Shown in pieces: positions 51,831 to 52,113 of a stretch of 52,113 nucleotides of DNA. This DNA comes from Candidatus Bathyarchaeota archaeon. Lineage in GTDB: Archaea; Thermoproteota; Bathyarchaeia; 40CM-2-53-6. The translations under genes were made by a program, and so were the position numbers. The DNA lies in assembly GCA_005888635.1 (NCBI GenBank), contig VBAW01000020.1:1-52113 (forward strand), given 5' to 3'. The notes below the pieces were generated by a model, which saw only the letters and a program-made list of their open reading frames with translations, was not told where the DNA came from and searched no databases. Position 1 is the stretch's first letter. Every line of letters begins with the position of its first letter.

Positions 51831-52113
51831 GTTCCAACCTGCGAACCAATCATCCAATATGGGTTCCATCTACAGAGAGAAGGTTACAGAGAATCAAGCA
51901 TTGATAGGGCTCTAAGAATTCTAAGAAGGCTCTCCCAGCACTCAACCTTGGAGGATACTGAGGCTGTCAAGGGCTACCTCTCAAAACTAGATTGGAGCCT
52001 TGGAACCAAAGAGATTGCCTCCAATGCACTCTATAATTTCTACAAGTTCCAAGGTATTCCTTTCTCAAAGCCCCACTATCGCAGAGTAGACAGGATACCG
52101 TTCCTGCCCACTG
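51831..52113 (+). CDS. Tyrosine recombinase/integrase, partial, start-less
   Basis: The frame runs to the window edge and reads HLQREGYRESSIDRALRIL, ALYNFYKFQGIPF and YRRVDRIPFLPT, resembling the core-binding domain of archaeal tyrosine recombinases. No ATG, GTG or TTG start is found; the frame stays open back through the 3' end of tRNA-Leu. In SSV-type integrases the attachment site lies within the gene, and integration at a tRNA leaves a start-less 3' portion, int(C), beside the tRNA. This is a good match, but the catalytic domain is beyond the window. Confidence 0.6.

Noticed and set aside
1-52113. CRISPR arrays, insertion sequences and rRNA genes
   Set aside because: No regularly spaced repeats, transposase frames with terminal inverted repeats, or rRNA signatures were seen.

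Overview
The window is archaeal chromosome. It carries eukaryote-like ribosomal proteins (eL14, eL34), Rpo3 and Rpo10, EF-1alpha, Cbf5, Memo, a mevalonate/ether-lipid gene set, archaeal TATA-like boxes and many leaderless or TTG/GTG starts. Bulge-helix-bulge (BHB) introns in all three tRNA genes and in cbf5 point to the TACK/Thermoproteota side. Three oxygen-dependent or copper proteins (4-hydroxyphenylpyruvate dioxygenase, homogentisate dioxygenase, a CuA-like cupredoxin) suggest an aerobic or microaerobic heterotroph. I cannot place it to genus from sequence alone.

Layout. 0-9.8 kb: sugar aminotransferase, a broken MFS transporter, a PPC/DUF296 protein, a LarA-like protein, a membrane-tethered winged-helix regulator beside a secreted protein, an aldo/keto reductase, a DUF309 protein and small membrane proteins. 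9.8-16.1 kb, minus strand: a catabolic block with proline dehydrogenase, Fe-type alcohol dehydrogenase, homogentisate dioxygenase, a fumarylacetoacetase-family hydrolase, HPP dioxygenase and an alpha/beta hydrolase; HPPD, the FAH-family enzyme and HGD form a compact tyrosine-degradation operon. 16.2-23.8 kb, plus strand: LsrF-like aldolase, AlaX, an ABC-2 exporter (one ATPase, two permeases), a zinc-ribbon membrane protein and a MacB/FtsX-type ABC pair. 23.8-27.5 kb: a CDF metal transporter, tRNA-Leu(CAA), a CuA-like cupredoxin overlapping a secreted beta-propeller protein. 27.4-31.2 kb: uS10, EF-1alpha, glutamate dehydrogenase, a ferritin-like protein. 31.2-38.5 kb: isoprenoid/lipid genes (UbiA-type DGGGP synthase, class II HMG-CoA reductase, type I IPP isomerase, a Nudix protein, mevalonate kinase), an orphan coiled-coil binding protein and Memo. 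38.5-43 kb: uS2, Rpo10, uS9, uL13, Rpo3, a membrane protein, uS4 and uS13. 43-45 kb: an AdoMet-decarboxylase-family gene, gene-poor DNA and tRNA-Ser(GGA). 45-51.5 kb: an AN1-finger site-2 protease, a 50-residue zinc ribbon, Cbf5, eL14, CMP kinase, eL34, an EMC3-like protein, adenylate kinase, SecY and uL15. 51.7 kb to the end: tRNA-Leu(GAG) followed directly by a start-less tyrosine-recombinase frame, probably the edge of an integrated element.

The strongest observation is RNA splicing. Three tRNA genes hold seven introns and cbf5 holds one 22-nt intron in its catalytic motif. Seven of the eight predicted excisions fall in a bulge-helix-bulge with a four-pair central helix (two of these have one U-U mismatch), and the eighth has a bulge-helix-loop. 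Excision gives three 85-nt class II tRNAs with perfect acceptor stems and restores the cbf5 frame and its catalytic aspartate. Other points of note are the homogentisate operon without an isomerase gene, a near-perfect palindrome at the divergent ferritin/UbiA promoter, two genes (secY and the DUF309 gene) whose conserved N-termini have no normal start codon, and the missing uS11 and eL18 in the ribosomal cluster.
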